Assembly (NCBI RefSeq): GCF_033097365.1
Contig: NZ_AP028461.1
Coordinates: 6,200,001 to 6,264,000 of the forward strand
Direction of reading: 5' to 3'
DNA from: Actinoplanes sichuanensis
GTDB lineage: Bacteria; Actinomycetota; Actinomycetes; Mycobacteriales; Micromonosporaceae
Length of the DNA stretch: 64,000 bases
Shown: positions 63,535-64,000 of the stretch, piece after piece
Numbering within the stretch: the first letter of the stretch is position 1
How the letters are laid out: every line of letters starts with the position of its first letter
The notes under the pieces: model-generated
The model's database searches: none
What the model was told of the DNA's origin: nothing
The model's input: only the letters and a program-made list of their open reading frames with translations
Program-made: the position numbers and the translations under genes

Positions 63535-64000
63535 TCAGTTCTTGTCCGGGACGAAACTGTCGAAGACCAACTGCAGGTCGTCGCGGGAGTCGGACCACTC
63601 GGAGTCCGGAGTCTGCCAGTAGATGCCGTAGGCCCGGTTCTTCGAGACCACCGTGCCGCGGTTGTTGACGTGCCGGCGGACACCGTCGCGCATGAACGTG
63701 AACTCCCAGTCGGCGGCCTTCAGGAAATAGTCGACCGCCTTGATGTGCACTTCGTCGTACTGCGGGAAGTCGCCGCCCGCGACCCGATTGTCGGCCTGGG
63801 TGCGCCAGTCCTTCACCGGGTTCGACTTCGGTTCGTCGGTCTGGTCGACACCGAGGATCTTGCCATCGCCCCGGAAGTAGACGATCGACCCCTCCTTCGA
63901 CCGTTTCCAGCCCGCCGGGACGTACAGGGAGAATCCGGTGTCGTCCTTGTATTCCACCCACCCGGCCGGGAGTGGAGGCCGCTCGTCGCCGGTCGGTGTC
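63535..64000 (-). CDS. C-terminal part of an unidentified protein (5' end outside window)
   Basis: Open from the window edge: TPTGDERPPLPAGWVEYKDDTGFSLYVPAGWKRS and on to FDSFVPDKN at 63535, at least 154 residues. A Pro-rich linker precedes a compact beta-rich domain with FSLYVPAGWKR, YFLKAADWEFTF, NNRGTVVSKNRAYGIYW and a closing DDLQLVFDSFVP. This kind of C-terminal domain is found behind membrane-anchored Ser/Thr kinases and secreted or lipid-anchored actinobacterial proteins. The N-terminal part would decide. A GTG at 63957 is in frame, but the frame continues upstream. Confidence 0.7.
   Translation of the reverse strand, partial: TPTGDERPPLPAGWVEYKDDTGFSLYVPAGWKRSKEGSIVYFRGDGKILGVDQTDEPKSNPVKDWRTQADNRVAGGDFPQYDEVHIKAVDYFLKAADWEFTFMRDGVRRHVNNRGTVVSKNRAYGIYWQTPDSEWSDSRDDLQLVFDSFVPDKN

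Overview
This is a GC-rich window with dense, overlapping gene neighbourhoods. It carries F420-type LLM oxidoreductases, HxlR and MocR regulators, twin-arginine lipoproteins, secreted GH5/CBM2 and GH3 enzymes, GGDEF proteins and chemoreceptors. This points to a filamentous actinomycete, most likely of the Actinoplanes/Micromonosporaceae type. The assignment is an inference from gene content and base composition. No rRNA or tRNA gene, CRISPR array or insertion sequence was seen.

Layout. 1-3.4 kb: a peptide/nickel-type ABC importer read leftward. 3.5-5.5 kb: an LTA-synthase-like membrane phosphotransferase. 5.5-7.8 kb: a membrane-anchored NACHT-type NTPase. 8-11 kb: a TetR regulator divergent from an acyl-CoA dehydrogenase and a CaiB/racemase-family enzyme. 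11.3-12.9 kb: a perfect CebR-type box, a tandem repeat and a secreted GH5 mannanase with a CBM2. 13-16.8 kb: two tandem GGDEF proteins and a chemoreceptor. 16.8-22.1 kb: small regulators and enzymes, including a UBP zinc finger, HxlR with a QorB-like reductase, a YbaK editing protein, DUF427, an LLM oxidoreductase, MerR and a P1 peptidase. 22.2-25.2 kb: a second chemoreceptor, then Hsp20 under a CIRCE element. 25.1-27.3 kb: a true formylglycine-generating enzyme overlapping a cistron broken by an in-frame TGA, and another LLM enzyme. 27.4-35.4 kb: a sugar-uptake locus with LacI, two permeases, a Tat lipoprotein and a divergent GH3 glycosidase, followed by a GAF-SpoIIE phosphatase.

35.4-40.0 kb and 51.4-62.8 kb are two halves of an amine-catabolism system. 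The first half has an aminobutyraldehyde dehydrogenase, GabT, an Lrp regulator and a PuuB-like oxidase. The second has an omega-transaminase, PotABCD uptake with a second aldehyde dehydrogenase, a beta-amino-acid transaminase with a CoA-acylating semialdehyde dehydrogenase, and a MocR regulator. Together they would import polyamines and convert putrescine to GABA and succinate semialdehyde, and beta-alanine-type compounds to acyl-CoA. Two distant genes of this system share a strikingly similar 44-nt upstream element.

Between the two halves (40.2-45.1 kb) lies the most unusual object: a 1511-residue secreted protein with a LamG-like head, a roughly 700-residue alanine-rich coil and a C-terminal PD-(D/E)XK-like module. 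A 120-residue cytoplasmic protein follows with a 4-nt overlap, as expected for a polymorphic toxin and its immunity protein. 45.2-51.2 kb holds a lipoprotein, a two-component pair, a secreted GH3 glucosidase interrupted by a TGA in place of a conserved Trp, and two small proteins. The window ends with a Uma2-family protein, a fragment of a second Uma2 gene and a partial gene at the edge.
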